Under the pieces are notes generated by a model. The model saw nothing but the letters and a program-made list of their open reading frames with translations. It ran no database searches and was not told the DNA's origin. Shown here one piece after another: positions 19,461 through 29,453 of a stretch of 42,909 nt of DNA; the stretch's first letter is position 1, and every line of letters begins with the position of its first letter. The stretch covers positions 1 through 42,909 of the forward strand of contig JAOTTY010000003.1 of assembly GCA_029864185.1 (NCBI GenBank), written 5' to 3'. The translations under genes were made by a program, and so were the position numbers. The stretch is from Gammaproteobacteria bacterium (GTDB taxonomy: Bacteria; Pseudomonadota; Gammaproteobacteria; GCA-001735895).

Positions 19461-19981
19461 ACGCACCGATTCCGATACTGGGTTTCAGCGCGTGGAGCGG
19501 CACCGGCAAGACCACCCTGTTGCGGCAGTTGATCCCGGCGCTCAAGGCGCGCGGCTTGCGCGTTTCGGTGATCAAGCACGCGCACCATCATTTCGATCTG
19601 GACTTTCCTGGCAAGGACAGCTACGAGCTGCGCAAGGCCGGGGCCGAACAGACCGTCATCTGCACCACCACGCGCATGGCGACGATTACCGAGTTCGATA
19701 CACCCGGCGACGAGCCGAGTTTGCAACAAATCATCGCGTCGCTCGACACCCAACGCGTCGACATGATCCTGGTGGAAGGCTACAAGGATATTCGCTTCCC
19801 CAAGGTCGAGCTGCACCGCAAGGCGCTCGGTAAACCCTATATGTACCCGAAAGACGACGCCATAATCGCCATCGCCTGCGATGCCGCGCTACCCGACGAC
19901 TCCCGCATCCCGGTGCTCGATATCAACGACATCGAGGCCGTTGCGAATTTTATCTTTGACGAGTTCTACGCCAAAAGCTGA
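19457..19981 (+). CDS. mobB: Molybdopterin-guanine dinucleotide biosynthesis protein B (MobB)
   Basis: IPILGFSAWSGTGKTTLLRQLIPALKARGLRVSVIKHAHHHFDLDFPGKDSYELRKAGAEQ; GTG start overlapping mobA stop. Confidence 0.93.
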   Translation: MNAPIPILGFSAWSGTGKTTLLRQLIPALKARGLRVSVIKHAHHHFDLDFPGKDSYELRKAGAEQTVICTTTRMATITEFDTPGDEPSLQQIIASLDTQRVDMILVEGYKDIRFPKVELHRKALGKPYMYPKDDAIIAIACDAALPDDSRIPVLDINDIEAVANFIFDEFYAKS

Positions 19982-20074
19982 TCCTCGGGTTGCAGCAGGA
20001 GACGAGGTTTACGAGGCACGGTCGCGAGTCGCCCGTTAAGCCTCACTTCTGACGCATCGAGGCAATCCTCCGGT

Positions 20075-20332
20075 TTATTCTTCAAACGGCAGTGCCGGCT
20101 TGCTTGTCGCGTGTTCGCCCAGGAATTCGACAAGATGACGCACGCCGGGCGTAATGCCGCACTCGGCCAAGTAATCCGGGATAAATTAGCGGGCCAGCCC
20201 GATTTCCTCGTCGAGCCGTAGCGACGCCTCGCGCGCCACCGCGGTGGCCAGTTCGCGGCAACGGTCGTCGGGATCGAAAAGGTAACCCTCCTCGTCGCAA
20301 AGCGCCGCCGTAATTTTTGCAGTCGTATGATT
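20075..20332 (-). pseudogene. DsrC/TusE-family relic
   Basis: Minus-strand frame NHTTAKITAALCDEEGYLFDPDDRCRELATAVAREASLRLDEEIGLAR*FIPDYLAECGITPGVRHLVEFLGEHATSKPALPFEE*. Colinear with the DsrC/TusE pattern DEEGYL..DW...VA...EEHW.II.FLR.YY.EY.I.P.VR.L.K..G; in-frame TAA at 20186-20188; no ATG. Confidence 0.7.
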
Positions 20333-21553
20333 TCAGCCGGGACGGCCGTCAACCCGCGCGCGGCACAGAATCGGCGCGTAGACGACGAGAAATATAAGAA
20401 ACGCGAGGCACCACAGCAGCGCGCCGAGAACCGACCAGGTCAACAATGCCGATGGCAGCAGCATCGGACCGAACACGCGCAGCAGCGCGGCTCCGGTAAC
20501 CAGTAAATAAGCGGCTATCATCCCGCGAGGTGCTACCAGCGCTCGCCCGGTGTGTCCGAGCGCGGCGCGGCTCATGACGCCCATGATCATCGTCGAGAAG
20601 GCGCCGACGGTCAGCGCGTGCAGCCAGCTGGCGCCAGGCATCGTCACGACCGTCAAGCCGAGCGCCTTGATGGCGAGACTGACCGGCAGCCACGCGTAGC
20701 CAGCATGCAGCACCCAGACCAGTGGATTCCGCAGTGCCCTGTGACCCTGCCAGCGGCCCAGCTGGGTAGACATCAGCACCGCCGCGATGGCCGCGATGGC
20801 CGCGGCAAACAGGCTTTCGGGCAGCAGCAGATCGACGACGAGTACACCGCCGACAACGGGCAATACCATCTTGTCCAGCAACTGATAGCGCCTGATCCGA
20901 ATATCGAGTCCACCCTCCTTGAGGCCGGCCGACGTGAATGCGGGGACGATGCGCCCACCGAGCATCGCCAGCATGCAAAGCATGGTGTTCATCCCCAGCA
21001 ACAAGGGACCGGTGACGGCAGCGCCACTTAGATGAAAATGCAGGTTGGACGCAAACAACAGCGCAAGCAGGCCGATGAATACCAGGTTACGGCGGTTACC
21101 GGAACGCAGCATTGCCGGCAGGATCGTCAGCCCGAGGGCTGGTACGAATGCAAGGTCAATTATCGCTATCCACAGGGCGGGCAGACCCAGCGTTACCGTC
21201 GTCGCCACGCGGCCCGCGACCCACAACAACAGCAGTCCGACCAGGGGCGCACCGGCGTACCCGCGACGGCCGGTCCAGCTCGGAACCGCGGTCAGCAGGA
21301 AACCGGCGACCGCAGCGGCGATGAAACCGTAGAGCATTTCGTGGGCATGCCAGACGTAGGCGGGTAATGCCGTCTGCGGCAACTCGAGCCCGTGCAGCAG
21401 GCCGATCCAAAACGGTATCGCGACCGCAGCATAAATGCCGGTAACCAGGAAAAAAGGCCGAAAACCGTATGCGAAAATGACGGGGTAGCCCAGGGCCTGT
21501 GGACTCGGATCAGGCTCGATGGAAGCAGGCTGCGGTGGTGGCGATGATTTCAT
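20333..21553 (-). CDS. nnrS: NnrS family haem-copper membrane protein
   Basis: PVIFAYGFRPFFLVTGIYAAVAIPFWIGLLHGLELPQTALPAYVWHAHEMLYGFIAAAVAGFLLTAVPSWTGRRGYAGAPLVGL. Confidence 0.92.
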   Translation of the reverse strand: MKSSPPPQPASIEPDPSPQALGYPVIFAYGFRPFFLVTGIYAAVAIPFWIGLLHGLELPQTALPAYVWHAHEMLYGFIAAAVAGFLLTAVPSWTGRRGYAGAPLVGLLLLWVAGRVATTVTLGLPALWIAIIDLAFVPALGLTILPAMLRSGNRRNLVFIGLLALLFASNLHFHLSGAAVTGPLLLGMNTMLCMLAMLGGRIVPAFTSAGLKEGGLDIRIRRYQLLDKMVLPVVGGVLVVDLLLPESLFAAAIAAIAAVLMSTQLGRWQGHRALRNPLVWVLHAGYAWLPVSLAIKALGLTVVTMPGASWLHALTVGAFSTMIMGVMSRAALGHTGRALVAPRGMIAAYLLVTGAALLRVFGPMLLPSALLTWSVLGALLWCLAFLIFLVVYAPILCRARVDGRPG

Positions 21554-21684
21554 CTCCCGGAGGAACGTCGGAATTTCACTGGACTAGGATAGTAAAACCA
21601 GCATAACCAGGCCCGCGGGTTGCGCAAATGACTAATGTCAAACGGCTAAATATGGCTGCAGTTGACTTAACTCGGCCTTTATTC

Positions 21685-21703
21685 GGGGACAGTTTACTTA
21701 ATT
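21685..21703 (+). repeat. Solo copy of the GGGGACAGTTTACTTAATT repeat
   Basis: attcggggacagtttacttaattcg; same 19-mer as at 2623-2641. Confidence 0.95.
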
Positions 21704-21803
21704 CGAACCAGACCCTGCCCGAGTAAGCGATATCCCCCCATTTTTGAGCCGGCTGCCGATGCGCTTCTTTATCTCTGCTGATATTTCCCGAGAACAGCAG
21801 CGG

Positions 21804-22244
21804 TTAGTAGAAAAATATCGCGCAGCTTCCGTAAACGAGGTTGGTTGTTACCGAGGCGAAAATACAGATCAGAAACAACGCGGCGACCAATTTGTCCATC
21901 CTCGTTTCGTCGAAATCGCCGCCGAGCAGATGGTCAGCCAGGTATTTTACATAACCGCCGCTGCGGCTATCCAGCCCCAGTTCCCTGCGAACGCCCCACT
22001 GGATATCGGTAACCAGGCAGTAGCCCCAGGCATCGCCTTTTCCGAGCAGTGGACCCAGCCCGTACCACGAGATCAGGGTCAACGCCAAGCCCACCAGGTT
22101 CAGCATCCTTGTCTCGCAAAACATCCATCCCGCCAGACTAAACAGGATAAGAAACTGGTGAATTCCATGCAGCGAAAGATTGAGCGCCTGCAGAACAAAC
22201 CTGCGCATAACTGTCATGTCTGAATGATTGCCGAACTTGATCAT
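21804..22244 (-). CDS. Uncharacterised small membrane protein
   Basis: MIKFGNHSDMTVMRRFVLQALNLSLHGIHQFLILFSLAGWMFCETRMLNLVGLALTLISWYGLGPLLGKGDAWGYCLVTDIQW; several hydrophobic helices; 14 bp after DegT stop. Confidence 0.65.
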   Translation of the reverse strand: MIKFGNHSDMTVMRRFVLQALNLSLHGIHQFLILFSLAGWMFCETRMLNLVGLALTLISWYGLGPLLGKGDAWGYCLVTDIQWGVRRELGLDSRSGGYVKYLADHLLGGDFDETRMDKLVAALFLICIFASVTTNLVYGSCAIFFY

Positions 22245-22257
22245 GACACGACTTTTT

Positions 22258-23529
22258 TCAAGCCTCCTCTGCCAACGCACTCGCCCGAATTTCGTCAGCA
22301 TGCTCGATTACGCGCCTGAAAGCGAGGACGTACTGGTCCAGCAATGCCCGATCGGCGTTCGGGAACGATGGGAGCTTGATTAATGTTTCGTTTCCAAGCC
22401 GGGTTTCGGCCAGGTCTTCGGGTCGGTATTGGGCCGGAACTACCCCGGCCGGCAATCTCGCCAGCGTCATCGCATGCCCCTCGGTAAAAAAGGGTTGCTG
22501 GTGAACCAGCGGGTAACGGGGCGACCATACTAGACATCCCTCGGCCTTCAGAGCCCTGACCAGAAGCGGCAGGGGCAGGGATAGCCGGTCGGGTCTGTAG
22601 CGGATCAGGTATTCAAAATATACCCGTTCGATGTGGGCGGGTGGCAGGAAGGTGTCAAAGCCCAGATCCTCCAGCCGTGCGGAGAGATACTTCAGATTTT
22701 CGTTACGCTTTCGATTGTGCTCGGGTAGCCGGCGTAGTTGCTCCCGGCCAAGCGCTGCGGACATTGGTGCAATACGCGTTTTGATGCCGAAGCTAGTGGC
22801 GGCGAATCGTCGCATCGGGCTCTCCAGTTCGATGATCCGGGTAATATCGCCCAGGCACACGGCGCGCTCGTAATAATCCCGGTCGCGACACAGCAATACC
22901 CCCCCTTCACCGGCCGGCGCCAACTTATCCCCCTGCAGACTGAAGACGGAGATGTCGCCCAGCGAGCCGCAGGGTTGGCCTCGCCATGAAGCGCCATGCG
23001 CGTGAGAGGCGTCCTCGATGATCTTCAGGCCGTACGTTTCGGCAATCTTTTTAATTTCCGTCATCTTGCTGGGTAATCCCCAGAGGTGAACAACGACGAT
23101 GGCGCGCGTGCGGTCGGTGATCTTGCGTTCCAGGTCTTCCGGATCGAGGCCCATTCGCTCCGGTTCGCTGTTGCAAAACACCGGCACCAGACCGTTCCAT
23201 AGCATCGGTGAAACCGAGGCCCAGAAGGTCGCGGACGGAACCAGTATTTCACCGCCGGGTTCGAGATCCAGCGCAAAAAACGCCGCGAGCAAGGCCGCGG
23301 TGCCGTTACAATGGGCGAGTGCATAGGGCATGCCGGTGAATTCCCTGTAATCGGCTTCAAGGTCACGAATTACCGGATGGGTCGACACATTACCATCGCG
23401 AATTACCTGCAGCACGGCCTGCTCGTCGTCGATCGTTAAGTTCGGCCATGAATTTGCAGCTTCCTGATCCAGGGTTACCACCGGATCACCGCCCAGAATA
23501 GCAGGTAGTTCTGTAGTTTCTTTCTGCAT
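22258..23529 (-). CDS. DegT/DnrJ/EryC1/StrS-type PLP aminotransferase
   Basis: MQKETTELPAILGGDPVVTLDQEAANSWPNLTIDDEQAVLQVIRDGNVSTHPVIRDLEADYREFTGMPYALAHCNGTAALLAAFFALDLEPGGEILVPSATFWASVSPML...IIEDASHAHGASWRGQPCGSLGDISVFSLQGDKLAPAGEGG. Confidence 0.9.
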   Translation of the reverse strand: MQKETTELPAILGGDPVVTLDQEAANSWPNLTIDDEQAVLQVIRDGNVSTHPVIRDLEADYREFTGMPYALAHCNGTAALLAAFFALDLEPGGEILVPSATFWASVSPMLWNGLVPVFCNSEPERMGLDPEDLERKITDRTRAIVVVHLWGLPSKMTEIKKIAETYGLKIIEDASHAHGASWRGQPCGSLGDISVFSLQGDKLAPAGEGGVLLCRDRDYYERAVCLGDITRIIELESPMRRFAATSFGIKTRIAPMSAALGREQLRRLPEHNRKRNENLKYLSARLEDLGFDTFLPPAHIERVYFEYLIRYRPDRLSLPLPLLVRALKAEGCLVWSPRYPLVHQQPFFTEGHAMTLARLPAGVVPAQYRPEDLAETRLGNETLIKLPSFPNADRALLDQYVLAFRRVIEHADEIRASALAEEA

Positions 23530-23552
23530 AGCGCCTTTACCTTTAATCTCGA

Positions 23553-25049
23553 TTAAACATTTTCGAGCACCCGGTCAAATCGATCTGCAACGCTTGCCCG
23601 ATAGGCCGCCAGATGCTGCTCTGCCTTTACCCGATTACCGCGTGCAAGCGTCAATGACATCTCGCGCAACAGCTGCAGGTTTTCATCCTCAGATCCGAGC
23701 CCTTCACGCGGCACCCATTGAGAGATGTTGGTGCGCCGCCTCAGATAATCTTCCAGCGTGTTGCAGTATTCGTGTTCCATACACCAGTCGATTGTCGGAA
23801 ATTTTTCAGCCAGCCCCGGGAAAGCGAAAGTTCTCGCGGAGGCCTGATCCGCCGGAATTTCCTCGGCACTAATTTTTTGCCGCTCGGGAAGAATTGCATC
23901 GAGCCTGCGTGCGACAGACGCCGCCAGGCTTCTACAACCGGTTATTTTGCTGCCGTATACGGATACCCAGGACTTGCCTTTATCTACCGTAATACGACTA
24001 CGGCGCGAGAGTTCCAGCGGATATTCATCCTTGTCATAACTCGCTTTGACAACCAGCGGACGAATGCCACAGCGAAGCGATACGATATCTTTTGTGGTCG
24101 CGGCTCGCCTGTAGCAGCGGCCATAGTGATGCAATAAAAAATGAATGTCTTCGGGTAAGGCGGAAAATCCTTGCTCGATATCCCGGATTGCGGTTTCCGT
24201 GGGCCCCCACAGGCCGATCGGTCCCCAGGGAATGCTGGTAATGACATCATTATGCTCTCCCATATCGAATATCATCGGGGCCAGCTGCTCGCGGTGACGC
24301 CTCATGCCGAGAATGACACCCTTGCTGAATACATGCTTGTACGGGGAAGGAATACCGAAACTGGCATTGATTCGATCGGTCCACACCCCGGCACAATTGA
24401 TTACCGCGCGCGTGCGAAAACTGATTTCCTGATTTCCGATTCGATCCCTTGCCGATAAATGCCAGGACCCATCGCCGTCGCTGAATGCGCCTTCTTCCAG
24501 TTCACAGTAATTGAGGGCAACTCCGCCAGAATTCGTGTTGCGCGTAATCCAGTGCAATACGAAGCGCGCGTCGGACTGCATGATTCGGGCTTCTTCAAAC
24601 AGCAGGGAAACGTTATCCCGGGCCAGGAGGCCTTTTTCGGGGAATTGTTTCTCGATACGGGGGCGGCCTCTTTTGAATTGACTGATCAGCCAGTACAGGT
24701 AAAGAGCCAGTGTCACGGGCGCCTTGCTGAGCAAGCCATGCTTCGCGGGCAGAAATCTGAACCAACATGGTGACACCCACTCTGCCATTTCGTGGATCAT
24801 TTTGTCACGGGACGCGGAAAAGCTGTAAACCGCAGGAAAATCCAGGCTTCCAAGGTACAGTAACCCACCCCACACCATCATCGCCGAAGCCTGACTGGTA
24901 CCGCTGCCGAAGTCAGACTTCTCGATCAGGATAACGCGACGGCCTTCGCGACAAAGCTGGTTATAAAGGCAGGCGCCGTTGATTCCGCCGCCAATGATGG
25001 CTACATCAAAAATCCCTGATGTGGCCGCGTCTTTGTTTTCTTCCCGCAT
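23553..25049 (-). CDS. FAD-dependent glycerol-3-phosphate dehydrogenase-like oxidoreductase (GlpD-like)
   Basis: MREENKDAATSGIFDVAIIGGGINGACLYNQLCREGRRVILIEKSDFGSGTSQASAMMVWGGLLYL...INCAGVWTDRI...SLRCGIRPLV...YGSKITGCRSLAASVARRLDA. Confidence 0.85.
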   Translation of the reverse strand: MREENKDAATSGIFDVAIIGGGINGACLYNQLCREGRRVILIEKSDFGSGTSQASAMMVWGGLLYLGSLDFPAVYSFSASRDKMIHEMAEWVSPCWFRFLPAKHGLLSKAPVTLALYLYWLISQFKRGRPRIEKQFPEKGLLARDNVSLLFEEARIMQSDARFVLHWITRNTNSGGVALNYCELEEGAFSDGDGSWHLSARDRIGNQEISFRTRAVINCAGVWTDRINASFGIPSPYKHVFSKGVILGMRRHREQLAPMIFDMGEHNDVITSIPWGPIGLWGPTETAIRDIEQGFSALPEDIHFLLHHYGRCYRRAATTKDIVSLRCGIRPLVVKASYDKDEYPLELSRRSRITVDKGKSWVSVYGSKITGCRSLAASVARRLDAILPERQKISAEEIPADQASARTFAFPGLAEKFPTIDWCMEHEYCNTLEDYLRRRTNISQWVPREGLGSEDENLQLLREMSLTLARGNRVKAEQHLAAYRASVADRFDRVLENV

Positions 25050-25517
25050 TGCCAATCGAGCCCACTGCCAAATCATCCCTCTCGGATGAAAGTCATCTGC
25101 AATATTTGCTGACGTCCTGTCATCACCCGTATCTTTTACAATTTGGTCGGTTTTATTTACCGAAACTCTGCCGCCTTGATCCGCTGTATCTCCAGGTTCG
25201 GAGACTCACACAGGTCTCGGTCAAAGTCCCTGTCTGATAAGTTTCGACCACCTCTTAAGTCAATGACAATCCCAAAACCCAATAAAAACATTACATCAGG
25301 TTTTACCAGGGATAAACTGACATACATCAAATTCGAACTCTCTGGGCCAGATGAACCTGCGGCCTTGAAATGCGTTCGAATTTCCAGCGAAATATCCGAT
25401 CGCGGCGGAAGTATGATAGCTCGCGCCAGCGCCACTGCTGTTCTGGCAGGTTTGCCACGCCTGGTTTGCAAGCGTCGGCAAATCCTTGCCGTTTCTTACA
25501 ATGGGAGGCTTTCCAGG

Positions 25518-26486
25518 TTAATCGAGCGGATGGAAACAGGCGACTTCGACCGAGCCCCTGGAAACCAGCGGTGGCTCGGATTTACTGCAATCCGCCTGCG
25601 CGTTCGCACAGCGCGGGGCAAACGCGCAGCCCGGCGGCGGGGACAGCGGCGATGGAGGTTCGCCGACCAGACGGATGCGCTGCCGGCGCCTCCTCGGATC
25701 GGCGACCGGCGTAGCGGAAAACAGCGCCTTGGTATAGTGATGCCTCGGATTCTCGAAAATTTTGTCGGCCGGCCCGACTTCGATCGGCTTGCCGAAATAC
25801 ATCACCATAATGTCGTCGGCGATACGCCGCACCACCGATAAATCGTGCGATATAAATATGTACGCGAGGCCGAACTCATCCTGCAGATCGCTCAACAAAT
25901 TCAAAATCTGCGCGCGGATCGACAAATCGAGCGCCGACACCGGCTCGTCGAGGATCAGTATCTTCGGATTCAGCATCAACGCGCGCGCGATCGCGATGCG
26001 CTGCCGCTGACCGCCGGAAAACATGTGTGGGTAACGGTCCGCGTGCTCGGGCCGTAGACCGACCTTGGCGATCATTTCTTCCGCCGCGGCGCGGCGTTGC
26101 GTGATATCGAGATCGGTATTCAGTTTGAGCGGCTCTTCCAGCATCGTCGCCACGGTCTTGCGCGGGTTCAGCGATCCGTAGGGATTCTGAAACACGATCT
26201 GTACGTGACGGCGCAGCTCGTCGGGCGGCTTGCCGCCGACCAGCGCGATTTCGTTGCCCTCGATTTCGAGGGTGCCGCTGGTAGGCGACTCAATCATCGT
26301 CAACACCCGCGCCAGCGTCGATTTTCCGCAGCCGCTCTCGCCCACGATGGCCAGGGTCTCTCCCGGAAAAACATCGAAAGAGGCGCCGTTCAACGCCTTG
26401 ACCGTGGCGTTCGGCTTGAACGCCCCGCGGTTCACCGCGTAGTAACGGGTCAGGTTACGCGCCCGCAGGATCGCCTGTTTACTCAT
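25518..26486 (-). CDS. dppF: Dipeptide/oligopeptide ABC transporter ATP-binding protein (DppF-like)
   Basis: Walker A GESGCGKSTLA; MFSGGQRQRIAIARALMLNPKILILDEPVSALD; C-terminal oligopeptide-transporter Cys-rich tail. Confidence 0.92.
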   Translation of the reverse strand: MSKQAILRARNLTRYYAVNRGAFKPNATVKALNGASFDVFPGETLAIVGESGCGKSTLARVLTMIESPTSGTLEIEGNEIALVGGKPPDELRRHVQIVFQNPYGSLNPRKTVATMLEEPLKLNTDLDITQRRAAAEEMIAKVGLRPEHADRYPHMFSGGQRQRIAIARALMLNPKILILDEPVSALDLSIRAQILNLLSDLQDEFGLAYIFISHDLSVVRRIADDIMVMYFGKPIEVGPADKIFENPRHHYTKALFSATPVADPRRRRQRIRLVGEPPSPLSPPPGCAFAPRCANAQADCSKSEPPLVSRGSVEVACFHPLD

Positions 26487-27462
26487 GCGCCTGCTCCGGC
26501 GAATGGGTCAGCGGGTAATGGCACAGAGTCAGGGCCCTGTCGGCGGCTGCGGCCACCGGCGGAGTGGTGCGGCAAAGATCGTCCGCAAACTTGCAACGGG
26601 GATTGAACAGGCAGCCCTGCGGCCGGTCGAACTGGCCCGGCACCACGCCGGGTATGGTTGGCAGGCGCTGGTCCCTGCGCGCCCTCTCCGGTAACGCAGA
26701 CAGCAGCGCGGCGGTGTAGGGATGATGCGGGTGCTCGAACAATTCCAGCACCGGCTGCATTTCGACCTGCTGCCCCGCGTATTGCACCGCAACCCGGTGA
26801 GCAGTCTCCGCGACCACCCCCATGTCATGGGTAATCAGGATCAGGCCCATGTCATGGGACGATTGCAAATCGAGCAGCAATTCCAGTATCTGCGCCTGGA
26901 TCGTCACGTCGAGCGCGGTGCTCGGTTCGTCCGCTATCAACAGCCGCGGCGAGCAGGCTATCGCCATCGCGATCATGACGCGCTGGCTCATGCCGCCCGA
27001 CATTTGGTGCGGATAATTGTGATAGCGTTTCTGCGGGTCCGGGATGCCCACCTGCTCGAGCAGTTCCAGCGCGAGCTGCTTGCGTTGCTGCTTGTCCTTG
27101 TCGGTATGGAAACGGATCATTTCGTCGATCTGGGCGCCGACGGTGAAACAGGGGTTGAGACTGGTCATCGGCTCCTGGAAAATCATCGACATCGAGCCGC
27201 CGTTCAGTTCACGGCGCGCCTTCGGCTCCAGCGAGTTCAAATCGACGCCGTCGAACAGCAGCTCGTCGGCGGTGATTTCCGCGGTCCAGGGCAGCAGGCC
27301 CATGACGGCCAGCATAGCCACCGACTTGCCGCTGCCGGATTCTCCGACGATCGCCAGTACCTCGCCGTGCTCGACATCGAGCGACACGTTTTCCACCGCG
27401 GTAAACAGGCCATGCGCGGTCTTGAAGCGCACACTCAGGTTTCTGATCGACAACAATGACAT
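26479..27462 (-). CDS. dppD: Dipeptide/oligopeptide ABC transporter ATP-binding protein (DppD-like)
   Basis: [51 protein letters not shown]...[36 protein letters not shown]. Confidence 0.92.
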   Translation of the reverse strand: MSLLSIRNLSVRFKTAHGLFTAVENVSLDVEHGEVLAIVGESGSGKSVAMLAVMGLLPWTAEITADELLFDGVDLNSLEPKARRELNGGSMSMIFQEPMTSLNPCFTVGAQIDEMIRFHTDKDKQQRKQLALELLEQVGIPDPQKRYHNYPHQMSGGMSQRVMIAMAIACSPRLLIADEPSTALDVTIQAQILELLLDLQSSHDMGLILITHDMGVVAETAHRVAVQYAGQQVEMQPVLELFEHPHHPYTAALLSALPERARRDQRLPTIPGVVPGQFDRPQGCLFNPRCKFADDLCRTTPPVAAAADRALTLCHYPLTHSPEQAHE

Positions 27463-28364
27463 CAGGAACGCTTCATCTTCGGATCGAGCGCATCGCGCAG
27501 GCCGTCGCCCATCAGGTTTATCGACAATACCGTCAGCAGAATCGCGAGGCCCGGGAAAGTCACCACCCACCAGGCGCGCAGGATAAATTCGCGCGCCTCG
27601 GCCAGCATCGCGCCCCATTCCGGCGTCGGCGGCTGTGCGCCCATGCCGAGAAAACCCAGCGCCGCCGCATCGAGTATCGCGTTCGAAAATGACAGGGTTC
27701 CCTGCACGATCAATGGCGCCATGCAATTCGGCAGGATGGTGTTGATCATCAACCGCAGGTGGCCCGCGCCGGCCAGGCGGCTGGCGATCACGTATTCCTT
27801 GTTTTTCTCGGACATCACGCTGGAACGGGTAAGGCGAACGAAATGCGGTAGCAGCACGATCGCGATCGCGATCATCGCGTTGATCAGCGCGGGTCCGAGG
27901 ATGGCGACCAGGCCCAGCGCCAGCAACAGGCTCGGAAACGCCAGGATCACATCCATGATGCGCATGATGACGGTTTCGATGCGCCCGCGAAAATAGCCGG
28001 CGATCAATCCCAGCATGACACCGGCGCTCATCGACAGCGTGACGACCATGGCGCCGATGAACATCGAGAAACGCGCGCCGTGAATGATACGTGACAACAG
28101 GTCGCGACCGACCGCGTCGGTGCCGATGATGTAATCCCAGCTGCCGCCTTCCTGCCAGACCGGTGGCTGCAGCAGCGCGTCGCGGTTTTGCTGGGTGGGA
28201 TCCCAGGGCGAAATCAGGTCGGCAAAAATGGCGCAGAACAGCACCAGCAGGATGAAATACAGGCCGGCCACCGCGCCCGGATTTTCGCGAAAATAACGCC
28301 AGAACTCGAACAGGCTATGCCTGAAGGTTCCAATTTGTGCAGTCGAAATAACCGGTTCCGCCAT
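27462..28364 (-). CDS. dppC: Dipeptide ABC transporter permease (DppC-like)
   Basis: FWRYFRENPGAVAGLYFILLVLFCAIFADLISPWDP...GTDAVGRDLLSRIIHGARFS. Confidence 0.92.
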   Translation of the reverse strand: MAEPVISTAQIGTFRHSLFEFWRYFRENPGAVAGLYFILLVLFCAIFADLISPWDPTQQNRDALLQPPVWQEGGSWDYIIGTDAVGRDLLSRIIHGARFSMFIGAMVVTLSMSAGVMLGLIAGYFRGRIETVIMRIMDVILAFPSLLLALGLVAILGPALINAMIAIAIVLLPHFVRLTRSSVMSEKNKEYVIASRLAGAGHLRLMINTILPNCMAPLIVQGTLSFSNAILDAAALGFLGMGAQPPTPEWGAMLAEAREFILRAWWVVTFPGLAILLTVLSINLMGDGLRDALDPKMKRS

Positions 28365-28367
28365 GTG

Positions 28368-29378
28368 TCAACGCTCGTGCCGAATGCTGGGATTGATCAG
28401 GCCGTAAGTCAGGTCGACGATCAGGTTGACCAGCATGACGATCGACGCGATCATCAGCAGGCCGCCCTGTACCGACGGGTAATCGCGCCTGAAAATCGAA
28501 TCGATCATCCATTTGCCGATGCCGGGCCATGCGAATATGGTCTCGGTCAGTATCGCGCCGGCGAGCAGCACGCCCACCTGCAGACCGATGACGGTTACCA
28601 CGGTAATCAGCGCATTGCGCAGTGCGTGCACGCCGATGACGCGCGCTGGTGACAGGCCCTTGGCGCGCGCGGTGCGCACGTAGTCCTCGCTCAAAACCTC
28701 TAGCATCGCCGAGCGCGTCTGCCGCGCAATAACGGCGAGCGGTATCGTGCCGAGTACGACCGCGGGCAGGATCAGGTGCATGACGGCGGACTGGAACGCC
28801 CCGGACTGACCGGAGAGCAGGGAATCGATCAGCATGAAACCGGTCACCGGCTCGAAATAGTAAAGGAAAGAAATCCGTCCGGAGACCGGCGTCCAGCCCA
28901 GGATCCCGGAAAACAATATGATCAATAGCAGGCCCCACCAGAATATCGGCATCGAGTAGCCGGTCAGCGAAACCCCCATCACGGTATGGTCGAAGATGGA
29001 TCCGCGCCGCACCGCGGCGATGACGCCGGCCGGCAGACCGAGCGCGACAGCGAAGATGATGGCGATCACGGAGAGTTCGATGGTTGCCGGGAAACGCCCG
29101 AGAAATTCTTCCAGCACCGGGGCCTTGGTCACAATCGACACGCCGAGGTCGCCCTGCAGCAGGTCGCCGAGAAAACCGAGATACTGTTCCCACAGGGGTC
29201 GATCGAAACCCATCACCTGCTCGAGTTCGGCGCGGCGCTCGGGGGTTACGCCACGCTCGCCGGCCATCAGCAGGATCGGGTCGCCGGGCAGTAATCGAAT
29301 GAAGGAGAAAGCCGCGATGGTGACGCCGATAAAGGTCGGCACGATCATCATCAGCCTGGAAAGTAAAAACCTAAACAT
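28368..29378 (-). CDS. dppB: Dipeptide ABC transporter permease (DppB-like)
   Basis: MFRFLLSRLMMIVPTFIGVTIAAFSFIRLLPGDPILLMAGERGVTPERRAELEQVMGFDRPLWEQYLGFL. Confidence 0.92.
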   Translation of the reverse strand: MFRFLLSRLMMIVPTFIGVTIAAFSFIRLLPGDPILLMAGERGVTPERRAELEQVMGFDRPLWEQYLGFLGDLLQGDLGVSIVTKAPVLEEFLGRFPATIELSVIAIIFAVALGLPAGVIAAVRRGSIFDHTVMGVSLTGYSMPIFWWGLLLIILFSGILGWTPVSGRISFLYYFEPVTGFMLIDSLLSGQSGAFQSAVMHLILPAVVLGTIPLAVIARQTRSAMLEVLSEDYVRTARAKGLSPARVIGVHALRNALITVVTVIGLQVGVLLAGAILTETIFAWPGIGKWMIDSIFRRDYPSVQGGLLMIASIVMLVNLIVDLTYGLINPSIRHER

Positions 29379-29412
29379 TCACCTTTCCTGGCTCGGCAGG
29401 AAATAAAGGAAA

Positions 29413-29438
29413 CTGGCCCCACGATTTCGTGGGGCCAG
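29413..29438 (-). terminator. Intercistronic hairpin (attenuator/terminator) between dppA and dppB
   Basis: Perfect 11-bp stem ctggccccacg-attt-cgtggggccag; on the minus strand followed by TTTCCTTTATTTCC. Confidence 0.7.
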
Positions 29439-29453
29439 CGATCTTTTCCATGC

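Noticed and set aside
25077-25517. 440-bp gap between the GlpD-like gene and dppF, with ORFs on both strands
   Set aside because: Translations (e.g. 25296-25481 minus) show no family resemblance and no clear RBS; left as non-coding/unknown.
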